Positions 9,575 to 18,959 of a DNA stretch of 64,000 nt are shown here, in pieces. Position numbers and translations under genes: made by a program. The notes under the pieces were generated by a model, which was not told the origin of the DNA, made no database searches, and saw only the letters and a list, made by a program, of their open reading frames with translations. Each line of letters opens with the position of its first letter. The stretch's first letter is position 1. Origin of the DNA: Endozoicomonas sp965198415 (GTDB taxonomy: Bacteria > Pseudomonadota > Gammaproteobacteria > Pseudomonadales > Endozoicomonadaceae); NCBI GenBank assembly GCA_965198415.1, contig CBDAPN010000032.1, positions 1,726,084 to 1,790,083 on the forward strand, given 5' to 3'.

Positions 9575-11365
9575 ATGCCAGATTATAAAGCCCCCCTGCG
9601 TGATATTCGTTTTGTTCGTAACGAGCTTTTAGGCTACGAGGAGCACTACGCCAGCATTCCAAGAGGACAGGACGCAACACCGGATATGGTGGATGCCATT
9701 TTGGAAGAGGGCGCTAAGTTCTGTGAACAGGTACTTTCACCACTGAATCGAGTGGGTGATGAAGAGGGTTGTACCTGGTCAGAAACCGGCGTTAAGACCC
9801 CTGCGGGTTTCAAAGAAGCGTACCAGCAATTTGTTGAAGGTGGCTGGCCATCCCTGGCCAGTGACGCCGAGCATGGAGGCCAAGGACTACCGGCTTCGCT
9901 GGGCGTGGTTCTCAGTGAGTTGATGGGTGAAGCCAACTGGTCTTTTGGTATGTACCCGGGCCTCAGTCACGGCGCCATGAACACTTTGGAAGCCCATGGC
10001 ACAAATGAACAAAAAGAGACCTATCTGACCCGCCTGATCTCCGGTGAGTGGACCGGCACCATGTGCCTGACTGAGCCTCACTGTGGTACTGACCTTGGCA
10101 TGCTGAAGACCAAAGCACTGCCGCAAGAAGATGGTACTTATCGTATCACTGGTACCAAAATTTTTATTTCCGCCGGTGAACACGATATGGCGGAGAATAT
10201 CGTGCATATTGTGCTCGCCCGCCTGCCCGGCGCCCCTGCCGGTACTAAGGGAATTTCCCTGTTCATCGTGCCAAAACACCGTCCCGACGCCATTGGTGAA
10301 GGTAACGGCGTCAGCTGTGGTTCTATCGAGCATAAGATGGGGATTCATGGTAATGCCACATGCGTGATGAACTTTGATGAAGCAACCGGGTATTTGATCG
10401 GTGAACCGAACAAAGGTTTGAATTGCATGTTCACCTTCATGAATGCCGCCCGCATCGGCACCGGTATTCAGGGGGTGGCTCATTCTGAAATAGCCTATCA
10501 AGGCGCCGTTCGTTACGCTCGTGACCGTTTGCAAATGCGCTCACTCTCAGGCCCTAAGAATCCCGATGGCCCTGCAGATCCGATTATTGTGCACCCCGAT
10601 GTGCGCCGCATGCTGTTGACCATTAAGGCTCTCACTGAAGGTAACCGGGCGCTGGCTTATTACACGGCGAAACTTTCCGATTTGGTCGAAAGTTCCGATG
10701 AAGAAGTGAGCAAACAGGCGGATCTGGAGCTGAGCTTCCTGACACCGATCATGAAAGCGTTCATGACCGAAACTGGCTTTGAAGCCGCCAACCTTGGCCT
10801 GCAGTGTTACGGTGGGCATGGGTATATTAGTGAGTGGGGCATGGAGCAAAATGTACGGGACTGCCGCATCTCCATGCTGTACGAAGGAACTACAGGCATT
10901 CAGGCTCTGGACTTGCTCGGTCGTAAAGTATTGATGACTCAGGGTGCGACCATGCGTCCATTCACTAAGTTGGTGCACAAGTTCTGTCAGGCTCAGGCCG
11001 ACAACGAAGCTCTGCATGAGTTCATCAAGCCTTTGTCTGCACTTAATAAAGAGTGGGGCGACCTGACCATGCAGATTGGTATGAAGGCCATGCAGAATAA
11101 AGAAGAAGTTGGTGCGGCCTCTGTGGACTATCTGATGTATTCCGGTTACTCCTGTCTGGCTTACTTCTGGGCCAAAATGGCACTTACTGCTCAGGAAGCT
11201 CTCGCTAACGGCACCACGGAAGAAGGGTTCTACAAAGCGAAAATCCAAACTGCCCGCTTCTACTTCCAGCGCTTGCTACCACGTACTCAGATGCACAAAA
11301 GCTGCATTGAGTCCGGAGCAGAAAACTTGCTGTCGATTGCAGAAGAAGACTTCGGTGACGTATAA
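9575..11365 (+). CDS. Acyl-CoA dehydrogenase, ~596-residue class
   Basis: FAD enzyme for the first step of fatty-acid beta-oxidation. The domains run in the usual order: an N-terminal helical extension (MPDYKAPLRDIRFV...), the flavin-contacting MCLTEPHCGTDLG and ITGTKIFISAGEHD blocks, and the C-terminal helical domain with CYGGHGYISEWGMEQNVRDCRISMLYEGTTGIQALDLLGRK, where the YEGT glutamate is the expected catalytic base. The start has AGGATGATTCC upstream. The gene stands alone between a PsrA-like operator and a strong terminator. A paralogue lies at 13076. Chain-length preference cannot be read from sequence. Confidence 0.95.
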   Translation: MPDYKAPLRDIRFVRNELLGYEEHYASIPRGQDATPDMVDAILEEGAKFCEQVLSPLNRVGDEEGCTWSETGVKTPAGFKEAYQQFVEGGWPSLASDAEHGGQGLPASLGVVLSELMGEANWSFGMYPGLSHGAMNTLEAHGTNEQKETYLTRLISGEWTGTMCLTEPHCGTDLGMLKTKALPQEDGTYRITGTKIFISAGEHDMAENIVHIVLARLPGAPAGTKGISLFIVPKHRPDAIGEGNGVSCGSIEHKMGIHGNATCVMNFDEATGYLIGEPNKGLNCMFTFMNAARIGTGIQGVAHSEIAYQGAVRYARDRLQMRSLSGPKNPDGPADPIIVHPDVRRMLLTIKALTEGNRALAYYTAKLSDLVESSDEEVSKQADLELSFLTPIMKAFMTETGFEAANLGLQCYGGHGYISEWGMEQNVRDCRISMLYEGTTGIQALDLLGRKVLMTQGATMRPFTKLVHKFCQAQADNEALHEFIKPLSALNKEWGDLTMQIGMKAMQNKEEVGAASVDYLMYSGYSCLAYFWAKMALTAQEALANGTTEEGFYKAKIQTARFYFQRLLPRTQMHKSCIESGAENLLSIAEEDFGDV

Positions 11366-11387
11366 GCCCCGTAATCGTTAAACCCTG

Positions 11388-11415
11388 AAGGCTGCTTTTT
11401 TAGCAGCCTTTTTTT
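11388..11415 (+). terminator. Rho-independent terminator of the acyl-CoA dehydrogenase gene
   Basis: GGCTGC (11390-11395) pairs with GCAGCC (11403-11408) around a T-rich loop and is followed by seven Ts. Its end touches the stop codon of the convergent membrane-protein gene. Confidence 0.9.
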
Positions 11416-11671
11416 ATGGCATTTCGTCAAGAATCATGAAGCTAAGAAAGGTCGTGGGCAGAGCGATAATCATCACAATAGGAGGCACCGGATTAAGTAA
11501 CATAAAAACCCCCGCCACCAACCAGATGGTTTTCACCCAACCACGCTTGATGCGCTCCTTTCTCGATAATTGGCGAGCGTTGGCATTGGATGTTAAGCCG
11601 ATGATTTTCTGCAGCCAGACAGCACAGTAAGTTCGCAGTATTAAACGGAAAAGAACCAGAAAATATCGCAT
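11414..11671 (-). CDS. Small conserved membrane protein of unknown function
   Basis: An 85-residue protein from ATG 11671, which has CAGG about seven bases upstream. A longer frame starts at a TTG at 11734 without such support. Two hydrophobic segments are visible: MRYFLVLFRLILRTYCAVWL at the start and WLVAGVFMLLNPVPPIVMIIALPTTFLSFMILDE near the end, separated by a basic stretch (RQLSRKERIKRGW). The ALPTTFLSFxILDExP ending recurs, as I recall, in uncharacterised gammaproteobacterial proteins. Function unknown. Confidence 0.65.
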   Translation of the reverse strand: MRYFLVLFRLILRTYCAVWLQKIIGLTSNANARQLSRKERIKRGWVKTIWLVAGVFMLLNPVPPIVMIIALPTTFLSFMILDEMP

Positions 11672-11894
11672 AAAACGCCTGAATATCAGATCGGAATAAC
11701 AGCCTAACGCAGTGTATTGTCGCCATAAGATCAAAAAATTAAGCTAACTTACTCCATCGGCAAGTGACAACGTTTTGTGACTTATATGATTTGTACTGTT
11801 TTGTCAGTCAGGGAAATTTAGTCTATACAAAAGGACTTACTTTTCCCAAGGCTCAGCACGAGCCTGCGCCAACGTAGAGCTGTAATTCTGAGTC

Positions 11895-12854
11895 ATGATG
11901 AAAAAGTGTTCTTTAATCACAAAAAGTTGGTTTTTTTTCCTCATTACTTTTGCCGGGTGTGTTTTCTCTGATACCAGTAAAACTTACACAAGCATTACAC
12001 CGGACTTTCAAAGTAGCAGTATCAACGCCCTCCATCATCGTTTTCCAGCAAACAACGAACTCACTGGCTCATTTGTAAAGTCATACAAAGACGTCTTCAC
12101 TGAACACGGGATAACCACAAACTCTGCTGTTAGCTACGCCAGTCATTGGCACCATTCGTTAAAAGAGAATGTTGGCGAGTGGGACATCACTCTGTTCGAT
12201 AAAAATCCAACCGAAAATCAGGCTTGGCTCTGGTATCAAAGCAAAGTAACGCTGGGTCTGGCTTTGGGCGTTTTGGTGGTCATTGGGCTGTTACCCACCC
12301 GAATCTCCAAATGGGATAAATCAAACCTGCACCCTTTTAAGAGATGGTGGGACAACGTCTCCCGCGGTCCCGTTGTGGACGATGACAAATGGTATATAAA
12401 CTACATTGGTCATCCATATTTTGGTGGCGTGTATTATGTCTCGGCCCGATCTTCTGGCTACAACCCATGGAACTCTTTCGTTTATTCGCTGCTTATGTCC
12501 ACGTTTTTGTACGAATACGGCATAGAAGCTATTTTTGAACGCCCCTCTATTCAGGATCTTATTGTGACTCCCGTTGTTGGCTCAATTTACGGCGAATGGG
12601 CTTTTCGCAAAAAAGCAGCCATTATCCAAGATGACGGTCGAGCCATGGGCTCCAAAACAATAGGTACAGTCGCTCTGCTATTGCTTGATCCGGTTGGTCA
12701 GGTCAGTCAGTGGATAAAGGGAGATAAAGGCCATAGCGCAATTCAAAACCTCTCAATCCGGGCTGGCTTGGTGTCAACTTTTCCCACTTACCAACAGCAG
12801 CCTGGGCAATTTACTCCTCGACATTTCGGAATTAACGTACACTTTGATTTCTAA
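11895..12854 (+). CDS. DUF3943 domain protein, envelope-associated
   Basis: A 319-residue protein with an N-terminal signal or anchor segment (SWFFFLITFAGCVFS) that contains a possible lipobox-like cysteine, and a hydrophobic span near residues 115-130 (VTLGLALGVLVVIGLLP). From about residue 160 the DUF3943 signature is visible: YINYIGHPYFGGVYYVSARSSGYN, SFVYSLLMSTFLYEYGIEAIFERPSIQDLIVTPVVGSIYGE. The function of this family is unknown; it is generally taken to be outer-membrane or periplasmic. It lies between two acyl-CoA dehydrogenase genes without obvious operon linkage. Confidence 0.8.
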   Translation: MMKKCSLITKSWFFFLITFAGCVFSDTSKTYTSITPDFQSSSINALHHRFPANNELTGSFVKSYKDVFTEHGITTNSAVSYASHWHHSLKENVGEWDITLFDKNPTENQAWLWYQSKVTLGLALGVLVVIGLLPTRISKWDKSNLHPFKRWWDNVSRGPVVDDDKWYINYIGHPYFGGVYYVSARSSGYNPWNSFVYSLLMSTFLYEYGIEAIFERPSIQDLIVTPVVGSIYGEWAFRKKAAIIQDDGRAMGSKTIGTVALLLLDPVGQVSQWIKGDKGHSAIQNLSIRAGLVSTFPTYQQQPGQFTPRHFGINVHFDF

Positions 12855-13075
12855 ACAACATAATCCAGAAAACGACTACGGACTTTTACTATCAAAAACC
12901 TGCGTGCTCAGGTAATATGCCAGCGACAAAATAGCTATTAATCTTAAGTAATCATGTGCTTATAAAAATCGGTTAGCTTGTGAACGACTATGAGCCAAAA
13001 TGGTTATTACCACGTAAGTACTTAAGATTTAGCCATCTAAAAATAGTAAAAAAATAATTCCAGGAGCGGAAAGTT

Positions 13076-14854
13076 ATGGCCGAGTACAAAGCCCCCTTAC
13101 GCGACATGCGGTTTATAATGTATGACGTTTTCAATGCGGCAGAGCAATGGTCACAGTGGCCTGCTGTCAATGAAACCGTTGATCGGGAAACCGCCGATGC
13201 CATCTTGGAAGAAGCAGCAAAACTCGCCTCCAGAACTATCGCCCCTTTGAACCGCTCTGGCGATGAAGAAGGTTGTCACTGGGACAATGGTCAAGTCACA
13301 ACTCCTAAAGGTTACAAAGAGGCTTACAAAGTCTACGCCGAAGGCGGCTGGGCTGGCCTTGGTGGTAACCCCGCCTACGGTGGAATGGGCATGCCCAAGG
13401 TGCTGGCAGCTCAGTTTGATGAAATGGTTTGCAGTGCTGGCCTTGCTTTTACGCTCTACCCAAGCCTCGGCGCTGGCGCCTGTCTGGCTATTGATGCACA
13501 CGCATCATCAACCCTGAAAGAAACCTACCTACCGAAAATGTACTCCGGCGAATGGGCCGGTACCATGTGCCTGACGGAGCCTCACGCCGGTACTGACCTT
13601 GGTATCATCCGCACTAAAGCTGAAGATAACGGCGATGGCAGCTATGCGATTACCGGTACCAAGATTTTCATCACCGGTGGCGAGCACGACCTCACCGATA
13701 ACATTATTCACCTCGTACTGGCCAAGCTGCCCGGAGCTCCTGCAGGGCCTAAAGGCATCTCATTGTTTCTGGTACCTAAAGTTCTGGTGAACGACGACGG
13801 TTCTCTGGGTGAAAGAAATACCCTTGGCTGCGGCTCAATTGAACACAAAATGGGTATCAACGGTTCCGCCACCTGCGTCATGAATTTTGATGGTGCCAAG
13901 GGTTATCTGGTAGGGGAGATCAACAAAGGCCTGAATGCCATGTTCACCATGATGAACTACGAGCGGGTGTTTGTTGGTATTCAGGGGCTTGGCGGCAGCG
14001 AAATGTCCTATCAAAACGCCCTTGAATACGCTCAGGATCGCATTCAGGGACGGGCTGCAACCGGTGCCGTGCAAAAAGATAAGGCTGCCGACCCACTGCT
14101 GGTACACGGCGATATCCGCAGAATGCTTCTGAACATGAAGGCTCTGAATGAGGGCGGGCGAGCATTCTCCACATACGTTGCCAAACAGCTGGATATTGCC
14201 AAGTTCAGTCAGGATGAATACGAAAGGGAAAAAGCCTCAGCTCTGGTTGCGCTGTTAACTCCGGTTGTAAAAGCATTTTTGACCGACATCGGTCTGGAAA
14301 GCTGCATTGCCGGACAACAAGTACTTGGCGGACACGGTTTTATCCGCGAGTGGGGGCAGGAGCAATTAGTACGCGATGTACGCATCGCCCAAATCTATGA
14401 AGGCACTAACGGTATTCAGGCGCTGGACTTACTGGGACGTAAAATTGCCCTCAGTGGTGGCGCTTATCTGGAAACGTTCCTGCATGAAATACGCAGCTCA
14501 GTTGAGTCTGGCGATGAGTTTGCCGAAACACTGCTATCAGCCGTAGACAAACTCGAAGATCTGACACGAAAACTGCTGGTTCAGGCTAAAAATGACCCTA
14601 ACGTTATCAACTCTTCTTGTGTGGATTACCTGAATGCTTTTGGTTACGTTGCTTATGGCTGGGTATGGTCGCTAATGGCGAAAACTGCCGCCAAAAAGCA
14701 GCAACAAAGCAGTGAGCCCTCGCAGTGGCTGGAAGCCAAACAAATTACCGCCCGCTATTACTTTAAGCGCCTGTTACCCCGCTTTGACAGTGCAGCTGCT
14801 TCAGCCTTGTCTGGCACGCAGGAGCTGTTTGGTTTATCTGCCGACCAGTTTTAA
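13076..14854 (+). CDS. Acyl-CoA dehydrogenase, second paralogue
   Basis: A 592-residue paralogue of the gene at 9575 with the same layout: MAEYKAPLRDMRFI start, MCLTEPHAGTDLGIIRTKAE, ITGTKIFITGGEHD, and the C-terminal LGGHGFIREWGQEQLVRDVRIAQIYEGTNGIQALDLLGRK carrying the YEGT catalytic glutamate. ATG 13076 follows CCAGGAGCGG, a strong ribosome binding site. No PsrA-like palindrome is evident upstream, so the two copies may be regulated differently. A tight terminator follows. Specificity is unknown. Confidence 0.95.
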   Translation: MAEYKAPLRDMRFIMYDVFNAAEQWSQWPAVNETVDRETADAILEEAAKLASRTIAPLNRSGDEEGCHWDNGQVTTPKGYKEAYKVYAEGGWAGLGGNPAYGGMGMPKVLAAQFDEMVCSAGLAFTLYPSLGAGACLAIDAHASSTLKETYLPKMYSGEWAGTMCLTEPHAGTDLGIIRTKAEDNGDGSYAITGTKIFITGGEHDLTDNIIHLVLAKLPGAPAGPKGISLFLVPKVLVNDDGSLGERNTLGCGSIEHKMGINGSATCVMNFDGAKGYLVGEINKGLNAMFTMMNYERVFVGIQGLGGSEMSYQNALEYAQDRIQGRAATGAVQKDKAADPLLVHGDIRRMLLNMKALNEGGRAFSTYVAKQLDIAKFSQDEYEREKASALVALLTPVVKAFLTDIGLESCIAGQQVLGGHGFIREWGQEQLVRDVRIAQIYEGTNGIQALDLLGRKIALSGGAYLETFLHEIRSSVESGDEFAETLLSAVDKLEDLTRKLLVQAKNDPNVINSSCVDYLNAFGYVAYGWVWSLMAKTAAKKQQQSSEPSQWLEAKQITARYYFKRLLPRFDSAAASALSGTQELFGLSADQF

Positions 14855-14879
14855 AATCGTTCACCGACGACTCCTACGA

Positions 14880-14901
14880 CCCCGCTCTTGCGGGGTTTTT
14901 T
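14880..14901 (+). terminator. Rho-independent terminator after the second acyl-CoA dehydrogenase
   Basis: CCCCGC (14880-14885) pairs with GCGGGG (14890-14895) around a four-base loop, then TTTTTT. Confidence 0.93.
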
Positions 14902-15425
14902 GTACCAGAAGACTGACCGGGAACAGGCCGCCTTCTACCTGCAGTAATGGCTCTTTTTTTTTCGGTTATGCAAATATCAAGAGCTGATCCATACTCAGTA
15001 CCAATCATTAAACTAAAGTACCAAATATTCGGTCAGCAAGTCATATCCAAAGCCTGCTGTTAAGTTTAATATTTTCAATTATTTCAGTTAGTTAATTGAA
15101 TTTTACTGATATTTTCTCCTCTGGGCGTTAACTGATATGGAACAGGTTCAACCAATGAAGAATAAACGACCAATGTATTTTACAAACACTGCACAGCCTT
15201 TGGTTGCTCAGCCAAACCAACTCTGAAATTTCTTACACTGCCTCACACGGGGTTCTGTTGCTCTGAAGTGTTTTGCAAAGGAGTGTCGATAAGCAAAACT
15301 TTCGCAGTGCATCAGGGTGGCGCAAGTAACAGTATTAATGAAATATCTGGCACGGGTTGATTCATAACTACTTATCAATCCACCCTGTCAGACCACTGCA
15401 AATCAAAATAATCTAGGATCTGTCT
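14902..15425. other. Intergenic region without recognisable content
   Basis: About 520 bases, AT-rich in the middle. I see no convincing gene, structured RNA or repeat. It presumably carries the promoter of the PAP2 gene near its right end. Confidence 0.4.
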
Positions 15426-16334
15426 GTGACCGATTTACTCCAGTGGGGGTTGGGCTTAATTGCCTGGATGCAACAATATCGCAGCCTGCTAACTGATGAG
15501 CTGATGCAACACACCTCGGATTTTGGGGGAAAATACTTCATGTACTTCCTACCTGTTTTGCTTTGGTGCCTGAATTTTCGCTTCATGGTTCGCATTGCGA
15601 CTTTGCTGATACTGTCCTTTTTTATCAACATCAGTTTTAAGGATTTTCTCGCTCTGCCCAGACCTTTTGATATTGATCCCACCATAACATCCCACCGGGA
15701 GTGGGGTTACGGTATGCCCAGCGGTCATGCACAAAACTCAGCATTGTTGTGGATCTTACTGGCAGTTGCGGTTGGGAAGCGGTGGTTTTGGCTGATGGCT
15801 GTTGCCATTGCATTACTGATAGGACTCTCCAGACTCTACTTGGGCCTCCATTTCCCCGGCGATATTATTGGCGGCTGGCTATTGGCAGCGGTATTACTCT
15901 GGGCTTACTACGCATGGGGAGACAAAACGGCCTGCTGGCTTGAGCAGCAACGCTCCACCTTGTTGGTTAAATGTTTTGCTGTGGGGCTGGCGGGCTTCTA
16001 CTTTTTGTATGCCTGCATACTGGATATGCCGGTTATGGCAGGGCTGGTAGCCATCAGTTTTGGCGCTGCAACCGGTACGATTGCTGCCATTAGAGCCTTT
16101 GATTATCAAGGTTTTGGCAGCTATTGGCAGCGTTTACTGCGCGGCCTGATCGGAGTGTGTGTACTGGTGGTGTACATTGAGTCTGCCGCCCACTTTTTAC
16201 CTGCAGTTCGCAGTGCCACCTATTACTGGGCTTTGCTCATTGGTAATACGCTCGCAGGCCTGTGGCTTACCTTAGGAGCGCCGATGGTTTTTTCTTTGCT
16301 GGCACTTGATGGGCATCAAAAAAGTAAGAATTAG
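15426..16334 (+). CDS. PAP2 superfamily membrane phosphatase
   Basis: A 302-residue polytopic membrane protein with all three phosphatase motifs: KDFLALPRP (KX6RP), MPSGHAQ (PSGH) and SRLYLGLHFPGD (SRX5HX3D). Family members dephosphorylate undecaprenyl pyrophosphate, phosphatidic acid or related lipids at the outer face of the inner membrane. About seven hydrophobic spans follow the motifs, longer than the minimal family, as in the larger PAP2 proteins of Oceanospirillales. The start is a GTG at 15426. It converges on the gspE-like gene 13 bases away. The lipid substrate is not determinable. Confidence 0.92.
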   Translation: MTDLLQWGLGLIAWMQQYRSLLTDELMQHTSDFGGKYFMYFLPVLLWCLNFRFMVRIATLLILSFFINISFKDFLALPRPFDIDPTITSHREWGYGMPSGHAQNSALLWILLAVAVGKRWFWLMAVAIALLIGLSRLYLGLHFPGDIIGGWLLAAVLLWAYYAWGDKTACWLEQQRSTLLVKCFAVGLAGFYFLYACILDMPVMAGLVAISFGAATGTIAAIRAFDYQGFGSYWQRLLRGLIGVCVLVVYIESAAHFLPAVRSATYYWALLIGNTLAGLWLTLGAPMVFSLLALDGHQKSKN

Positions 16335-16347
16335 TACTTTTAGGCTG

Positions 16348-18219
16348 TCACTCCGGGGTCACCCGCATCACTTCTTCTATGGTGGTGAGCCCGTTAGCCA
16401 CTTTTTGCGCACCGGATAACCTAAGGCTGTACATACCTTCTTTTATGCACTGTCGACTTAATAGCCCGACATCCGGGCTTTCGGTAACTAGCGCTTTGAT
16501 CTCATCGCTCATCATCAGAATCTCATACAGACCGGCACGACCACGATAACCGGTTTCACGGCAGTCAAGGCAGCCCACGGGTCGGCAGACTTCTGCCGGT
16601 TCATTGGCCGACCAGGGTTTAGTCAGCACTTTCCATCCCGTGCTATCCAACGCCGCTTTCTCTTTACAATTAGGACAAAGTGTACGCACCAGACGCTGAG
16701 CCATAACGCCAATAACGGTATTTTTAATCAGATAAGATGGCACGCCCAACTCTAACAGGCGCGTCAAGGCAGAGGGTGCATCGTTGGTGTGCAGCGTCGA
16801 TATGACCAGATGACCGGTCAATGCAGCCTGAACTGCCATCTCCGCAGTTTCCAGATCACGAATTTCCCCTACCATAATGATGTCAGGATCTTGCCGTAAC
16901 AGAGCACGAAGCCCTGAGGCAAAGGTCAGATCGATATTATGCTGTACCTGCATCTGGTTAAACGATGGTTCTACCATTTCAATCGGGTCTTCAATGGTGC
17001 AGACGTTCACCTGTTCCGTCGCCAACTGTTTCAGCGTGGAATATAGCGTGGTGGTTTTACCGGAACCGGTAGGCCCTGTAACCAGAATAATGCCATTGGG
17101 TTGGCCGGACATTACCTTCCAACGTCGCTCATCTTCCCGGGAGAACCCCAACTCACTAAACGACTTAACCAATACCTCAGGGTCAAAAATCCGCATCACC
17201 AGTTTTTCGCCAAAGGCCGTAGGTAAAGTTGATAGACGCAATTCGATTTCGTTGCCATCGGCATTACGTGTTTTCAGACGGCCATCTTGGGGTTTGCGCT
17301 TTTCAGCCACATTCATTCGCCCCAGAATTTTCAGACGGCTGGTTACTGCAGTGGCTACTTTGGCGGGCATCTGATAAATCGAGTGCAAAACACCATCAAT
17401 ACGAAAGCGCAGATTACACTGCTCCCGTCGAGGCTCAATATGGATATCGCTAGCTCGCTGTTCAAACGCGTACTGCAACAGCCAGTCAACAATATTCACA
17501 ATGTGCTGGTCGTTGACATCCGGCGCTTTCATGTTGCCAAGTTCCAGCATCTGCTCAAAATTATTGAGCGATGAGGCATTAACCCCATCATCAGAGCTGG
17601 CACCCATTACCGACCTGGCCAGGCGATAAAACTCAACGGTATAGCGGCGAATATCCTGCGGGTTGGCCACTACCCGGCGAATCTCTTTGCGGTTGACATG
17701 ACGAAGATTATCTTCCCAACTGCGATGCCACGGCTGGGCAGAAGCAATGACAATTTCGCCACTGCTCACCTCCACTGCCAAAATATGGTGGCGCACCGCA
17801 AATGCGTGGGACATAACGGGCGTAATGGCAGTTGGGTCAATTTTCAGTGGATCAATATGAAAGTACGGCTGCCCCGCCAGTTCCGCCAGCCATTGGCACA
17901 GATATTCGATATCCAGCTTTTTGCCCGGAGTACTCAGATTATCCAGCTCCAAAGTTGCTAGATATTCCAGCGGGTGCATACGTACCTGCTCTGGGGTACG
18001 GGAGCGGCCGAGGATGTCATCTGCTGTTTGCTGGTCGATGTGTCGGGTTCTGACCAGATCAGAAACCACCAGCCCAAGATCCAGTATTTGCTCCCTGTGC
18101 TGCAGGTTATTTGTTGTCAAATTACTCACTGAAAATACCGTTTGCCGCTGCGGGGGTGTTGTAAGGTAAGTTGCTTCTATTTTCTCTTTTTTCGGCGTCA
18201 GAACAACTGGATTTATCAA
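16348..18219 (-). CDS. GspE/PilB family secretion/pilus ATPase
   Basis: A 623-residue hexameric ATPase of the type II secretion/type IV pilus class. Visible are an MshEN-like N-terminal domain (about 30-200), the Walker A GPTGSGKTTTLYS, the Asp box (IEDPIEMVEP), the Walker B region DPDIIMVGEIRD, the His box LSTLHTNDAP, and a four-cysteine zinc site (CPNC ... CLDC). No other secretion gene is adjacent, so it is a stand-alone copy of the sort seen in Pseudomonas relatives. It overlaps the CYTH gene by four bases on the same strand, implying co-expression. Its exact machine is unknown. Confidence 0.9.
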   Translation of the reverse strand: MINPVVLTPKKEKIEATYLTTPPQRQTVFSVSNLTTNNLQHREQILDLGLVVSDLVRTRHIDQQTADDILGRSRTPEQVRMHPLEYLATLELDNLSTPGKKLDIEYLCQWLAELAGQPYFHIDPLKIDPTAITPVMSHAFAVRHHILAVEVSSGEIVIASAQPWHRSWEDNLRHVNRKEIRRVVANPQDIRRYTVEFYRLARSVMGASSDDGVNASSLNNFEQMLELGNMKAPDVNDQHIVNIVDWLLQYAFEQRASDIHIEPRREQCNLRFRIDGVLHSIYQMPAKVATAVTSRLKILGRMNVAEKRKPQDGRLKTRNADGNEIELRLSTLPTAFGEKLVMRIFDPEVLVKSFSELGFSREDERRWKVMSGQPNGIILVTGPTGSGKTTTLYSTLKQLATEQVNVCTIEDPIEMVEPSFNQMQVQHNIDLTFASGLRALLRQDPDIIMVGEIRDLETAEMAVQAALTGHLVISTLHTNDAPSALTRLLELGVPSYLIKNTVIGVMAQRLVRTLCPNCKEKAALDSTGWKVLTKPWSANEPAEVCRPVGCLDCRETGYRGRAGLYEILMMSDEIKALVTESPDVGLLSRQCIKEGMYSLRLSGAQKVANGLTTIEEVMRVTPE

Positions 18220-18824
18220 GATATTAACAGAAAGCCTCTCTCAGCCTTGCTCAAATCCGAGGGGGTAACATCAGCATATTGCGTTAACTCTTGTGCAATG
18301 GCCAGCAAAGCGCTTTCGTCACCTTCGAGCAACTCAAGCTCTAACTCACAAATAGGCAACGAGTGATCACCTGCACGCACTTCGCCAAGATCAAGCGCTG
18401 CTTCAACTTCAGCGTAAGGTGTTCTCCACAATAGCAGCCATTGTGTGCGCTGAAAATGAGTAGTAAACAGTGGTTCAAGTGCATTGACGCTAACATCTGC
18501 AAGCTCTGCCGGCCAAATCGGTGTCAGTGCTTGCCCGTTAAGCTTATTGGTACTAAGAGGCCAATCCCACTCTCCTCGGCGGGTCAGGCCGTTAATGCTC
18601 TCGCCCCGGGTTTTCAGGGTTTGTGTGAATTGCTGGTTGATCTCACGAATACGCAGAGCGACACCAGCCTGATTAAGCCTTCGGTCTCTGGTATCAAAAT
18701 ATGTATTGCCAAGGGACAGTGTTTGCCCGGCGGTGGCAGCATGCTTTTGCCAAAAAGGGTGTTTTTTCAGTTGCTCAACCTGACTCTGAGGAACAGCAAG
18801 TTTCAATTCAGTTTCTTGCGACAT
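18216..18824 (-). CDS. CYTH domain protein, probable inorganic triphosphatase
   Basis: A 202-residue protein whose MSQETELKLAV start carries the ExExK signature of the CYTH fold. It continues with NTYFDTRDRRLNQAGVALRIR, KTRGE and a C-terminal ELELLEG acidic block, which line the metal/triphosphate tunnel. The frame extends further upstream, but ATG 18824 gives the family start; an ATG at 18836 is the alternative. E. coli YgiF carries an additional CHAD domain that is missing here. It is the upstream partner of the gspE-like gene (four-base overlap). Confidence 0.85.
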   Translation of the reverse strand: MSQETELKLAVPQSQVEQLKKHPFWQKHAATAGQTLSLGNTYFDTRDRRLNQAGVALRIREINQQFTQTLKTRGESINGLTRRGEWDWPLSTNKLNGQALTPIWPAELADVSVNALEPLFTTHFQRTQWLLLWRTPYAEVEAALDLGEVRAGDHSLPICELELELLEGDESALLAIAQELTQYADVTPSDLSKAERGFLLIS

Positions 18825-18959
18825 GGATTTATCCATTGCTTTGGAGGCACGCTGGAATTTTAGCGCAGAGTTACTAAAAACAGCCAATTATGAGTGTCAA
18901 AACACCGATAATAACAACCGACTACAATTAAGGTATTTAAAATAATCAGGGAAATAAAG

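Noticed and set aside
9887..11248. Long minus-strand frames inside the acyl-CoA dehydrogenase gene
   Set aside because: Antisense shadows of a well-conserved gene; the encoded sequences resemble no protein family.
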